In this document: positions 1-13,202 of the stretch, piece after piece
Layout: every line of letters starts with the position of its first letter
Numbering within the stretch: the first letter of the stretch is position 1
Origin: Nymphaea colorata
Lineage: Eukaryota; Streptophyta; Magnoliopsida; Nymphaeales; Nymphaeaceae
Assembly: GCF_008831285.2 (NCBI RefSeq)
Contig: NC_045138.2
Coordinates: forward strand, 4,863,205-4,927,204
DNA length: 64,000 bases
Direction: 5' to 3'
Notes under the pieces: generated by a model
Seen by the model: the letters and a program-made list of their open reading frames with translations, nothing else
The model's database searches: none
What the model was told of the DNA's origin: nothing
Position numbers and translations under genes: made by a program

Positions 1-541
1 TAGGCTTCAAATTCTTCATACAAGTTTTTTAGGTTTATGCTTTGGCTCTTATGGCTTTCTACTAGAGGCCAAGTTTTTCGTCTAGTAAAGTGAGCTGTAA
101 GGCCATTTGCATTTACCTTGATCGGGTTCATGAGGAATTGTTTCTCTAATGGTTCACTTGAGTCACAAGTTGGGGTGGGGAGGTCTAGTATTTCAACAAA
201 TTCATCTAATAATATCGTCATTTCTCCCCATGGAAACCAAAAAGAGGAAGTCCTTGGGTTCCACCGCTCGGCAATTGCATACACCAAATTTCCATCCACT
301 GATTGCATTCCTCCGTCTGCCATTGTCTTTAGCCCACATTCTTCAAAGTAGGAAGAAAACATCCGAGAGAAGGTGAGATGCCAAGACCGATACCATTTGG
401 GAGCCAAATGTTTAGATTCGAGAGAGATGTAAGTAGACTGTTCGGGTCCTTCCTCGAAGAGAATGTGATCATAAGGGAAGGCGACACTATGTTGGAAAGG
501 ATACACCTTGAATGATGACTCTGAATGGTAGAGATTAGATT
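1..541 (-). pseudogene. Ogre ORF1 fragment with plant mobile domain (PMD-like)
   Basis: On the minus strand an open frame of about 180 codons enters after a stop near base 545 and runs out of the window at base 1 without a stop. It has no clear start codon, so the true start is probably upstream in another frame (see the 637-837 piece). It contains the PMD signature: an AERWNP element followed by FWFPWGEMTILLDEF and a DLP motif about 30 codons later. PMD proteins occur as ORF1 of Ogre elements, in some MULEs, and as host MAIN/MAIL proteins. The LTR and leader just upstream favour the retroelement ORF1. Biochemical role of ORF1 is not known to me. Confidence 0.72.
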
Positions 542-636
542 AGAAAAAGATTGATTAGGTTGACAAAGACAGTATGAAGTAAAGGTACATAATGAGGTTG
601 TAAAAGATTACACAAGGTTTTATGCACATCCATATG

Positions 637-837
637 TCATTTGAAATAATTTTTGTAGATAAATGAGTATGAGGACCTAATTGAGATAATTTTGTGCCAC
701 GGTAATCCAATGTCAAAGTTATGCTTATATACTTTAGCCAAATGGCTTAGTACGAGCGTAGATTCTTCCTTAAGCAAGTAAGGGTATGATTCATCTACTT
801 CTTTTTGATAGCTCATCAATATACCACAAATTACCAC
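637..837 (-). pseudogene. N-terminal piece of the same Ogre ORF1, frame-shifted
   Basis: A 66-codon minus-strand frame lies between the element leader and the PMD frame. Just upstream, both this copy (near 840) and the copy at 56124 have an ATG opening MSGNLWYID, which looks like the ancestral ORF1 start; here the frame shifts a few codons later. The link to the PMD frame is inferred from order, strand and the homologous copy. It is not translatable as one protein as it stands. Confidence 0.45.
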
Positions 838-1284
838 TCATGGTACTAACGAGGGGGTTTTTCCACCCAAGGTGTGGTTCAGTTGTAAAGCTTAGTCATG
901 TGCTACCGCCTAAGATCAAGACCGACAACATGATAACCAAGATAAGTAGGTATGAGGAATTTTGAAATATGAGAAATCATGCAAAATCAGTTGTCTCTAG
1001 TGCAATGTTGCCTAAAATGATGATTAAAATAAATAAAAGAGTAAACATTATCTTCAAACAACTCTTAAATTGAGGAGAGTTGTATTTGATCTTAGATCTA
1101 AATGAACATGATTGATCATCCTCAATTAGTCTTATATGCAAGAAAACAAATACAATCACTAAGAAATGTAATGAAATGCCGATGAGGTCAAGGTCAAAGT
1201 AGGGGATATGCTTTATCATCGGCAATGTATGAGATGTTAAAGTTAGTGGAAATACATCAATTATAATCATAGTCAAACGATAAC

Positions 1285-1306
1285 GGGTCTCATCACGGTC
1301 GTCATC
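1285..1306 (-). other. Primer-binding-like site next to Ogre LTR
   Basis: Immediately after the LTR end (GCGAACA), the minus strand reads GATGACGACCGTGATGAGAC. The equivalent place at 55657 reads GATAGCAACTATGATGGGAC. A conserved stretch starting one or two bases past an LTR is the expected place for pairing with a tRNA 3' end. Ogre elements are reported to use tRNA-Arg; I have not matched a specific tRNA here. Confidence 0.5.
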
Positions 1307-2233
1307 TGTTCGCATCACCAAAATTTTTTTGGTTGGTTTTGCAGTGCTCCAGAAAATTGAGTTTTTATTTTGAAAATGAGAGAGAAAGGGACTCGCCCGA
1401 CGGTACGAGAATTAGTAGTTCCTGACGCCTTTACTGGGGTAATCAATCCAAGGGCTATGCTTATTATTGATGCATTTCATTTTGGCTTAAACATTTTTTT
1501 TTATTTTATATGCAGTGCAGAAAAATGTTGAAGGTTTTGATGTTTCAAATTTTTGAAGAGGTTCTTGAATAATCACTTGAGAATGAAAAATATTTTGGGA
1601 AAAACTAGGATATAGAAATCTTTGTAAATATCATTTGGAAAACTTGGGAAATCATTTTGAAATCACTTTAGTGTTCTCTTAAGATTTTAAGTATGTTTGA
1701 GATTTTGCTCTAATTCGGTTACTACCTATCTAGTGCTTAAATTTTTTTAGCAATGTGCTTGTAATCATAAGTGGTATTACGTGAATGTGAATGCATGAAT
1801 GCATTGATCCTATATGATTCATTTCTACCACAACATTGTGAATATATGAATGCGTTGATCCTATATGATTCATTTCTACCACAACATTCATCTAAAAGAC
1901 ATTTCTACCATAACATAGATCTAAGATTTTTGTAATAAATATTTTTGATCAAAAGAAAAAAGGTTTTGAAAATGGAATGAGGTTGTGAACTATCAAGTAT
2001 GAATCCAATATTGGATAATTAGTTGAATTTTGGTCTTGATGAAGTCGGTAAATAAAAGATCATGAGAAAACGTTTAAAGGAATGGAAGAGATACAATATT
2101 CTTATAAAAAGAAGGAGAGAGAGAGAGACAAAGAGACTTCAAAGATCACTAGATGAAAGATTTTGAAATAAGATGATATATATGTATACATATTTGTATA
2201 AGCACTTGAAAATGAAGTCTTAACTTAAATAGA

Positions 2234-2305
<72 letters not shown>

Positions 2306-4365
2306 ACATACATAGAGAGAGACAGATGAAGGAATCATTATGTGCACATATATGTATATAATAAGTATATACATATGTGTCTTCATGAGATTAAAAATAA
2401 ACAAATAGTTTAAAATAACCAACTTCAAGTTTGATGTAGGCCAGAGGGGAGCTTGGACTCATGCAAAAGCCTAAGCTAAGTCTCCAAAGCCACATTAAAA
2501 ATGGATCTCTTGATAATATTTTGGAAAACATGATTATAAACATAAAATATAGTTATTTCATTAGTTACAAGGGAATATATTTCTTCCACCATTGGGTATG
2601 GGAGACACTCAAACCACACGATAAGATGCTCAATAGGGTTTTCAATGGGATGATTAAAAGAAAACTAACACAAATTGACATGTAAATGCATATTAACATG
2701 TACATATTCGTGAGGGTTTTTCCTGAGTTGGACAAGTCCCAACCTCAAAAATTAACATAATTCTCATTCTTACCGTGCATTCACATATAAAAAAAATCGA
2801 ACAACTATGCATAGATAATATGTAAGCAATGTTTAAGGAAAAAAAAAAGAGAGCATGATTCAACTATGAAATAAGATATTATCTCATCTTTTCATGCTCT
2901 CGGTGTACTCATATAGTTATAATAGATATTGAGAGTTATCTCATATAGTTATGAGAAAATGAGGAAGAGAGGAAATAGGAGAAGCAAAATAAGAGAATAT
3001 TCAAGAAATGATATAATATGATTCAAACATAAATTGAAATATCACTTCACCTTCTCATGCTCTCGGTGCACTTAAGAATAACATTTTGACTTTAAAATAG
3101 AAATTTTAGGGTTATCTTGCATGGCTATGCGGAGATGAAAAAGAGAGAAAATGAAAAAACCAAAACAATGCTACATTCAATAAAGGAAAGAACATGATTC
3201 AATAATAAATTAAAATAGAGATTCCCAGTGCACTTAAGAATAGCCTCTTGACTCTAAAATAGAGATTTTAGGGCTATCTTGTAGGACCATGAGGAGATGA
3301 AAAAGGGAGAAAACAAGTCAAAAAAATGAGAGGGATGATGATTACATACTTCTAATTAGAATGACTTCAAGAAAATGAACAACCTTGTTTAAAATGATCC
3401 TACATCGTCTTGAGTGAACCTCCAAGATGATGAAGATGATGCATCCAAGAAAGTTGCAGTTTGATTAAACTTGCTTTAAGTTGGAGAAGAAGAAGAAGAA
3501 TGAGAAGGAAAGAAGAAGAAGGAAATGGAGAAAGAGAGCTAAAACTCTAAGTCCCCAAATGAAAATGCACTAGAGCTTCTCCAAGAGCTAGTTCATACCC
3601 AAGGGGGAGGATAATGACGGTTTTTATAGAGAATTTTAGAGTCAAAACTCAAAATTTGATTTTTCTGAATTTTACAACATTTTGATCCGAATTGCAAATA
3701 ATTTTGAATTATTTTTTCTAAAAAATAGGTTTTGACTAAGTGGGATTGGCCCCCAATGGGCAGTTTTTGGCAAGAAAACAGTAGGCACTATTGCGCACCA
3801 GGCGCAACAGCGCCCGACTCTGGGAAAATTGCGCGGCAGTGTGCTGCAGCTATCGCGTAGCGCGACGCTGTGGGATCGCGCGTGCGTGCGCGCGTTGCGC
3901 TGTCGCACGACTTTGCGTCACGGGACGCACAAGCTATTTTTTTTTTAAATTCAATAAAATTTAATAAAATCTGGTAGCATAAAACATTAATATTGTTTAA
4001 ACATTCATTTTTTTTATTTAAAGTGTGTAAAAGAAAAGTTCTTTGTTAAAAATGGGCAGTGGACTCCATTTTGAGCGACTCCGAACTTGCTCCAAATCTG
4101 ACTTTGATTTAGTTGATTGTCGACTCATTCGAGCGTGCGACTTAGGTTTAAAACGTGTTTTGGCATGTCAATGAGACCTTAGAACAAAGGGAATGTCCAT
4201 GCTCGCGCGACACTCAAATTTTGTCGTTTTGAACGCGATTCAAATTTTGGATTTGAAATGTTTGATTTGGATCTGAACTGCGGCTTTTGACTAATTTAGA
4301 TCCAATAATTGGGTTTTGTTTTTTGGTAAAAGAGTAACATTTTGGAAAAATTTGAGGTGATTACA
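1307..4365 (-). repeat. Ogre-type 5' LTR, about 3.06 kb
   Basis: The boundaries come from termini shared with the other copies (TG...CA ends). On the minus strand a TATA-like CTCTATAAAAA lies near 3620, followed by a CT/GA-rich segment. Next come three imperfect repeats of about 180 bp, each with the phrase GCTCTCGGTG and a short palindrome (around 2860-3300), then a (TA)n tract. The U3 part (about 3780-3935) is strikingly CpG-rich. Confidence 0.82.
2239..2303. repeat. (TA)n microsatellite inside Ogre LTR
   Basis: About 32 uninterrupted TA units, followed by a short GA-rich stretch. Other LTR copies also have TA- or CT-rich tracts nearby, so this is an element-borne microsatellite. Confidence 0.95.
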
Positions 4366-4805
4366 CAAATATACCAACTGATAATATCATCATGGCTTTG
4401 AAGCAAGACTAAACGCCATATTGTGGTGTCTCATCATTAACGTGATATTGAACATCTTCCGGAATCTTATTCCATTCTTTGATGATTGCTTTAGATATAT
4501 GGCTAAATAGATCATCGATAAGATACTCATAATTCATGAGTCCTGAAAAACAATGGTCAAAATGCTTAAGAAGAAACAGCCCTGTAAGCAAGAAACACAA
4601 ACTGGATCTGTTGGAATCGACGACCTGCTCAACTTTCAAATGTCCATTTTTTGGCAAATAAATACTTCTCCATTTGACAAAGTGAATATGATGAAGCCCA
4701 ATATTAGAATCTTACCACAATAAATTCGAAAAAGTTCTTTTTCAGCGGGAGATGGAAGTTTGGAGGCAACTTCAGGACCATGATCCCCAATATTGGGGAA
4801 CGGTA
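4366..4805. other. Unrecognised segment with an 82-codon minus-strand frame
   Basis: Between the Ogre LTR and a MITE, the minus strand carries a frame at 4409-4657 and an overlapping one at 4636-4818. They could be two exons or two halves of one broken coding stretch. The translation looks protein-like, with mixed acidic and hydrophobic residues and a final DVQYHVND stretch. I recognise no domain. It could be a fragment of a host gene or of an element. Confidence 0.2.
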
Positions 4806-5060
4806 GGGGCAGAGCCAATACCCTGGCCCCACTTCAATTGTTTTTTTTTTTTAAAAATACATGTAAATGGGGGGTGGGGGGCGCAGCATGTACCCTGGCC
4901 CCACTTCAATTGTTTTTTTTTTTTTAAAAAATACATGTAAATTTTAGAAAATTTTACTGTCTTATAGAAAAATTTTGAAAAATAATATTTCGGCCTCTTG
5001 TCAAAATTTAGAAACTTTAATTCAGCCCTCTCGTGAAAAATTTCTGGCTCCGCCCCTATA
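4806..5060. mobile_element. Non-autonomous hAT-like MITE (GGGGCGGAGCCA family)
   Basis: The left end reads TAGGGGCAGAGCCA and the right end TGGCTCCGCCCCTA, an inverted pair. The inside holds a direct duplication of about 65 bp (each copy has CCTGGCCCCACTTCAATTG followed by a T run and ATACATGTAAA). The same terminal motif recurs at 6353, 18879, 59828 and 63176. Flanking duplication is degenerate here, so the family assignment leans on the copies at 6353 and 59828. Confidence 0.65.
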
Positions 5061-5104
5061 GGAACCCCTAGTGTGATATGTTTAGTCTAACAAAGCCTAA
5101 TAAC

Positions 5105-5633
5105 ATAAGAACAATGCTCCCTTGAAGAGTTGTAGCTTGATAAAGGTTGCTTCAAGTTGGAGAAGAAAAATGAGAAGGAAAGAAAAGAAAAATGGAAAGA
5201 GAAACAAATATTCAAATGAAGAAGCATTAGAAATCCCCCAAGGGTTAGCCCCTCTCTCAAGAGAGAAGATTGTGGGGGTATTTATAGGGAGTTTGGTGTG
5301 AAAATTTGAAATTCGAATTCAAGAGGGAAGAGTTTTGGATCCAAAATTCACAATTTGAATTCAAGAGAGAAGAGTTTTAAGCCCAAACTTCAAAATTAGA
5401 ATTTAAGATTTGAATTCAAGATGGAAGAACTTTGGAATTCCTGATTTGGATCTAAGATTGGATTTTGGATCTAATTTGGATTTGATAATTGGATTTTGAG
5501 TTTGAAATGCTAGATTTGGACCTAAACTTAAGTTTAGAAATTTATTTTGGATCGAATAGTTGCAAATTTGTTTTAAATCTAAATAATAAAAGAATGGCCT
5601 TTTTTTTTTTATGAAAAATTTGGCGTGATAACA
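5105..5633 (-). repeat. Truncated Ogre-type LTR (5' part only)
   Basis: On the minus strand this starts TGTTATCACGCC at 5633, the same 5' end as the full LTRs, and runs through U3 to the TATA-like TATTTATAG near 5280 and the GA-rich transcribed start. It then stops near 5105, where the full LTR would continue for another 2 kb. It abuts a LINE reverse transcriptase fragment, so it probably inserted into that LINE. Confidence 0.65.
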
Positions 5634-6344
5634 GCTCCACTCCTTGCAGACCTCTTCCACCACATAAATGGAGTAGAAGCTTCTTTAATGCAACTCACAG
5701 ACCTGTGAACTTTACATATTAGAACTGTGTCATTTGCATAGAATACTCAAGGACTAAGGTCTTCCACCCCAATAATATTTGGAAATCAATATGATTTCGA
5801 GCCCTTCTCTCATCTCAACCTTCTTGACAAAATATCAACCACCAACATGAAAGGCAATGGGGACATAATTGGGTCAGTGTCCGAAACCTCTATGATTTTA
5901 AAGAAAAAGCCCTTCTTTCCCATTAATTGTCATTGCAAGTGAGGCTGAATTAACACAAGTCATGATCACTCTAGAAACCCATTCCAGATTGAATCCCAAA
6001 TGCAAAAGAGCAAGTCTAAGAAAATGCCACCAAACTTTATCATATGCTTTAGATATATCAAACATCAAAAGTAACAACTAAACTTTGTGCCTATCAAGAC
6101 TACTGATCATCTCATGAATAAGATGAACTTCATCTTGTATCATAATTCTATTAACCATGACCTTGATAATTATCTTGTATATACAATTACATAAACACAA
6201 TTGGTTAAACTCCTTAATATTGCTGGCACAATGAAACTTGGTAGTGGGAATTATATGGGACCAATATATAACCTAATGTCTTATTAGTTTCCCCATAACA
6301 AAAAGGTCCTTCACGGCCTTAGTAATATCTTATCCTACTATCAA
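5634..6344 (-). pseudogene. LINE (L1-type) reverse transcriptase remnant
   Basis: On the minus strand, translated across several frames, RT landmarks appear in order. First comes an IKEF...LCNCIYKIIIKVMVNR block. Near 6050 comes the DISKAYDKV motif (block A), then the NGKEG...SDTDPIMSPL block. Near 5735 is FYANDTVL, where the usual FADD box has one Asp replaced by Asn. Stops and frameshifts are frequent. It is cut on the left by the Ogre LTR at 5633 and split on the right by an hAT MITE at 6353. Confidence 0.8.
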
Positions 6345-6352
6345 CCAATAAC

Positions 6353-6526
6353 CAGAGGTGGAGCCACATATGGGCTGGTCATGTGGGCAGTTGCCTACAC
6401 CAGTCCTTCAATGTCTCTTCATTTTTGCATTAAGTTTTTCAAATATTTGTTTTGTTATATACATAGTTCCCCTTTAGATATAAATTTGTGAATGAGTGTC
6501 CTTCCAGAATTTTTTTTCTGGCTCTG
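6353..6526. mobile_element. hAT-type MITE, 174 bp, perfect 8-bp target duplication
   Basis: The left end is CAGAGGTGGAGCCA and the right end TGGCTCTG. The element is flanked on both sides by CCAATAAC (6345-6352 and 6527-6534). An 8-bp duplication and a CAG-start terminus are typical of hAT elements. It has no coding capacity and sits just upstream of the LINE RT fragment. Confidence 0.82.
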
Positions 6527-6534
6527 CCAATAAC

Positions 6535-8146
6535 TGACACATACATGTCTTCCTTGCTGCATGTAAGCTACAGACAGGGGACCTGCCGGATGAAATGAGC
6601 GGGAGTTAACAAACAATGAAGGAAGCATTTTTCCGTATGAAATTAAAAAAAAAACATGGAGAGAAATTTTCAGCAGATTCATAATATTAATGATAAAATG
6701 AAAAATTGGTATGATTTATCATAAACATTAGAGAGAAAATTAAAGGCAACTTTCAAGTAATGCTAAAAAAACAAATGTTTATTGTCAAAAGAAACACGTT
6801 AGCATTTCTCACTGGGTTTATGCCAAATAGTGAGACAAACATTAGCATTTCCTGGGCATGTTGATACGGGAATTAGCAATGTACCTCTTTTCTCACTTAT
6901 ACGGGTTCAGATGTTAATTTATTTGATTTGGATTAGATATCCAGCCGAAATATTTTTGAAAAATACAGATATGGAAAAAAATTAATATCGAGTTAAGATA
7001 TCAGACCAGATTAGGATTTTTAAAAATGACATTCGCTCAGTTTGGGATTTAGATTCGGAGATACATTAATATCAAATCAGATTCATATTGGATTTAGTTT
7101 TAAATAAACATCCTATGTCCAATAGTGCTCTTATATTTAGTTTTAAATAAATATTCTATATCCAATAAATATCCTTGTACATCAACCTACTTGGAGATCG
7201 TGCCCAGTGCTCTAAGTGTTTGGGGCTAATGGTTTTCCACCCCTCTCAATACATCAGACACGTTGGGCTTATATAATAAAAAGAGAAAGGTTATTTCTTT
7301 TAACACTTAAAAAAAAAAATCTTAAAAAAAAAAGAAATCAGCTCCCTTTTTCGGCAAATATATAACAAATTATCATTCAACTGTTTAGACTTTAACAACG
7401 GTTTGCTTGTTAAATGCCCCTACAATTACAGAAAGAACACTTATGAAAATCATAACTGACGATGATCACTGCCAGTCCAACCTACTATACTGTACCCCTC
7501 AAGGCCGCCATGATTGGATTTCTTTCTTGTATACTTTACTGCTGTTGATCTATTTTTATTTTTTTTGCTTTTTCCACTTGCAGGAAACTAGCACGGAACA
7601 GATAGGTATCCATCATTGGATGGTGCCAATATTCACTATCCCCATTTTTTGTAAAAGATTAACAGTGAAGGATGACAACTTGGAAAAGATAGGACGATCG
7701 AATATTGGACAATGGATTCGCTCTCTCTCTAGGAGACAAATAAAGGTCTTTCTGATCTCTCTTTATCTCATGTGGTTGCTAAATTATACTTCACAGTACC
7801 AAAAGATTCCTGTGATGCTGATTGCTGTAGAAGAATGTAATTACTTTTATGGAGTTTTTACGTGGGAGACATCCAATAAATGCATTACATGGAAGAACAG
7901 CTCATTTTGATCAGAACTGGTACTTAGGTAGATATGAAAAGTATTTTTTATTTAATACCATTAGACCTAGTATTGCTTGGCGATGATAACAAATATGTGT
8001 CTATTTTAACGGGAGAAAGATAAAGTGGATATTGCCATGATCAGACGGAATCAATTTCATAGCATTCGGATAACTGATAAGAGAAGACATGATTCCAGAT
8101 TTCAAGTTATCTTGTGTATATTTTACTTTGATCGTTTATTTAACTT

Positions 8147-8182
<36 letters not shown>

Positions 8183-8501
8183 TCTAAAGGAGGCTGTAGG
8201 AGGAGGGATTGTGATCGTAAAGAATGTCACATCGGAGAAAATAAAAGAAACCAGCGTAATTCAGGACCATAAGCAAAGAAACGTGTCTGTGAGGTCTATA
8301 TCAGTACCATTATGCATAAAATATATATGTTTGTACACTCAAAAAGTCAGACAGCATGTGACCAAGTTCATGAACTCTGATCTTTACATCTGTTTGGGGT
8401 TCATGAACCTGCTGTGCTCAACTCTGAAGTGAAGTCTTGCTAGCTAATCAGTGGGTTAGATGTATATTTGTTTCTTTCATTTCGGCTGCTCTGTATTCAC
8501 T
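6535..8501. other. Intergenic, no gene recognised
   Basis: Contains AT-rich text, a degenerate MITE-like stretch (about 6890-7200) with alternating ATCAGATT/AATCCAAA words like those in the MULE-type MITE at 27576, and a (CT)n tract at 8153-8186. A 167-codon frame at 7407-7910 has a hydrophobic segment but no recognisable domain, and a splice-acceptor-like TTTTTTGCTT...TTGCAG lies inside it. I see no basis for calling it a gene. Confidence 0.3.
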
Positions 8502-10760
8502 CAGAAACAAATCCTGCTGGAGGATAGGACTCCCACCTTTTTATTAATAAAAAATGACAAAGTAGCTATACATTAGAGACTCAAAAATAATTTGTATGTA
8601 CAAAATTTGACAGCAACTAACATTAGCAAAGAACCTGAGAGAAGCAGTGTTGTCTTCTATCTGGTTCTTTGGCCACCTAAGCCAAATTTTGTTGTCTGAG
8701 ACTATGAAGACATTTGTATCAGAATGAAAAGCAAACTGCTTAGGAGAACGAAAGAGTTTTAAGTGAATCCATGTTTGAAACTGGTGGAAAACCATCACTT
8801 AAGTTCCACTAAAAAGTTTTTAGTGAGGGTTCTGTTTTTACCAAAGTTAGAAGAAATGAGTTTCCATACTTCAAAAGCAATGTTACAAGTGAAAAGGACA
8901 TGTTTGGCGTCTTCTTCATGCTTATGGCAGAGGCAACAATGATTGGTTAGACTTTTTCTCATCGATTTGGAACAATCTTGCGTCGGCGGCCGATCTTGCT
9001 TGCAACATAACGAAACCATTGAGCACGAGGAGACAGTCACTATGCCAAATCCACCTCCCCCACTCCTGCATAGTGTGGGTCTTGAAAAAGTTGGCATCGA
9101 CATTCTAGGCATGATTACATTGAGGTTGCCCAGGAGTCGATGGACAACACTCTTGATTCTTCCATGGTACTGGGTGGTTTCTTGAATTGAATCTTTAGAC
9201 AGATGATTGAAGAACTCGAACTCTTCCACGTTGAGGTAGTCTCTTAAGCATTGACTGCTCTATTTGACATTCAAAAAACTGAACTGGCCCTTGCCGACGA
9301 TTCATGAAGTCTGATCTTTAATTGCTTGCCATGCTTGGAGAAGGTTTTTCAAAAACCAAGAAGCATTGCAGACTCGTTCATTAATTCAAAGGGACTACCT
9401 GTGGAGGTACTTTTGACGGATGAAATTGGCCCATTCATTATCAATACACACTTGAAGGGCAAACAATCCACCTAAAGCCCTATTCAAAATGCGGAAGTCA
9501 GGGAGATCCAGTCCACCTTCGAGAAAAGGTCGGCAAAGGGTGGACCAAGCAATCAGGTGGTTGCCTTTGGCTTCATCCTGATTTCCCCAAAGAAACTTAA
9601 CCATGGCTGATTTGATCCGACATTCTATGTTTGTTGGAAGATAGAAAACTGATGCGCAATACCTAATTAGACTAGAGAGCACATGTCTGAGCAAACACCA
9701 CTGAACAGAATAAGATAGTAATTTGGTTTTTCAACCAGCCGTGCATTTACTGATTTTGACAAGAAGCTCTCACACCCTTTAATATTCACCTTACCATGAA
9801 ACAGGGGAAGCCAAAAATAACTAAAAAAGAACTGCCCAACATTCCACTGAAGAATATCTTTAGTACAGATGACATAGTCTTCACCCCTATGGAAAGGAAA
9901 GAAGATGGATTTGTCATGATTTTATTTTCAATCTAGCATATTGACACAAAGTTTCAAGGAAATCAGCAATTCATCTAATGGATCTCATATTGTCCCTACT
10001 AAAGAAGATGTTATTGGCAAATGAAAGCATCCCTGGACGACGGACCTCCTTTTGAAATACACGGCGTCAGAATGTTCTTGAGAAGCTCTCCAGCCGAGCC
10101 CTGTGTGGCTATCTCTATAACTAAGGCTGTTCAACAAGTCGAGATAACTCAAGCTCGACTTGAACTCGCTAGATAAACTTGACTCAAACTCGACTCATTT
10201 ATTAAACAAGTCGACTTCGAGTTAAGAAATGAACTCGGCAACCTAACCGAGTCGAGCTTGAGTTAAGTGGGCTCGGCTTGGTTAATCTCGGTTAAGCTTA
10301 AGAAAAAATATATAAAATATGTCTCATAAAATTATCAAAAAAGATAGATTGCTCAAATGAGTATACACGTGACATGTGGGAGCTTCCATATTAATGTCAA
10401 TGTGCTGCCTCTTCCTTTAAAAAAATAAATTTTTTTAATGAAATACTTGGCTCAGCTCAAGCCAATCTTCTGCTGGAGCTAAATCGAACCAAGCTCGAGT
10501 TTTAAGAACTCAAGCCGAACCGAGTTTGAGTTCCTTTCAAGACAAGCGAGCTGGCTCAACTCGGCTCGAACTCTGATGAATAGCCCTATCTATAACTCAT
10601 ATAAAACGGTATTTTGAAGGGGGTCCCCCTCCCTTAGGCCATCTTCAAATCGATACCCTATTCTCCCATTGATCATAATTGAGGCTGATGCAGTGATAAC
10701 ACACGTCATAATACGATCCACCAATTCCTCACCACAGCCCAAGAATAAAAGCCCGCTATT
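8502..10760 (-). mobile_element. LINE (L1-type) ORF2 remnant, split by an hAT MITE
   Basis: Read on the minus strand from right to left. An RT block LVDRIMTCVITASASIMING plus LREGDPL lies at about 10740-10620. After the MITE come further RT pieces, then 9694-9395 with the post-RT region (IKSAMVKFLWG, GGLDLPDF). Near 8960-8850 is the zf-RVT zinc-binding segment CCLCHKHEEDAKHVLFTC. The 3' end carries TTATTAATAAA and a short hairpin at 8519-8537, with no poly(A). There are many stops and frameshifts, and the 5' part (endonuclease, ORF1) is missing. Confidence 0.85.
10122..10588. mobile_element. hAT-type MITE, 467 bp, nested in LINE
   Basis: Terminal inverted repeats are TAAGGCTGTTCA on the left and the reverse complement of TAGGGCTATTCA on the right. 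Both flanks carry the same 8 bp, TCTATAAC (10114-10121 and 10589-10596). The body is full of GCTCGA/TCGAGC words. Related GCTCGA-rich text occurs at 30055-30200, 34790-34870 and 42290-42400. It interrupts the RT coding frame of the surrounding LINE, so it is younger than that LINE. Confidence 0.9.
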
Positions 10761-12943
<2,183 letters not shown>

Positions 12944-12955
12944 TATATAAATAGC
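12944..12955 (+). promoter_or_regulatory. TATA box of the NAC gene
   Basis: CTATATAAATAG lies about 45 bp before the start codon. Transcription would start some 30 bp further on, giving a very short 5' leader containing the purine-rich AAGGAGGAGAAGAAGAAAC directly before ATG. Confidence 0.6.
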
Positions 12956-12998
12956 ACCAAAGACTAAAGAGAGCAACTTAAGGAGGAGAAGAAGAAAC

Positions 12999-13155
12999 AT
13001 GGGAGATAAGATAAGCCTTCCCCCTGGCTTCAAGTTCTTCCCAACAGACAAAGATCTCATTCTTCATTATCTCTATAAGAAGGTCAAGCTTCTCCCTTGC
13101 CACTCAGACTTCATCATGGAGATAGATCTCTACAACTACAATCCTTGGGAGCTAC

Positions 13156-13202
<47 letters not shown>

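Larger units (their letters stand above)
1..4365 (-). mobile_element. Ty3/gypsy Tat/Ogre-type element, 5' end (runs off left edge)
   Basis: Read on the minus strand, this is a long LTR (4365 to 1307), a tRNA primer-binding-like site, a leader, and then a broken ORF1 with a plant mobile domain that continues past base 1. The LTR starts TGTAATCACC and ends GCGAACA, the same termini as the LTRs near 52483, 54845, 55656 and 59166. The leader (about 1306 to 600) is homologous to 55657-56280, which confirms that it is element-internal. Gag and pol should lie to the left of the window. Ogre elements are known for long LTRs and an extra ORF1 before gag; assignment to that group is inferred from these features and from the related copy at 45-52 kb. 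Confidence 0.8.

Noticed and set aside
4409-4818. Two-exon host gene on the minus strand
   Set aside because: Two overlapping protein-like frames, but no recognisable domain, start context or splice pair; left as an unrecognised segment.
7407-7910. 167-codon open frame
   Set aside because: One hydrophobic stretch and no domain; an internal acceptor-like site suggests chance openness in AT-rich DNA. Kept only as a remark on the intergenic entry.
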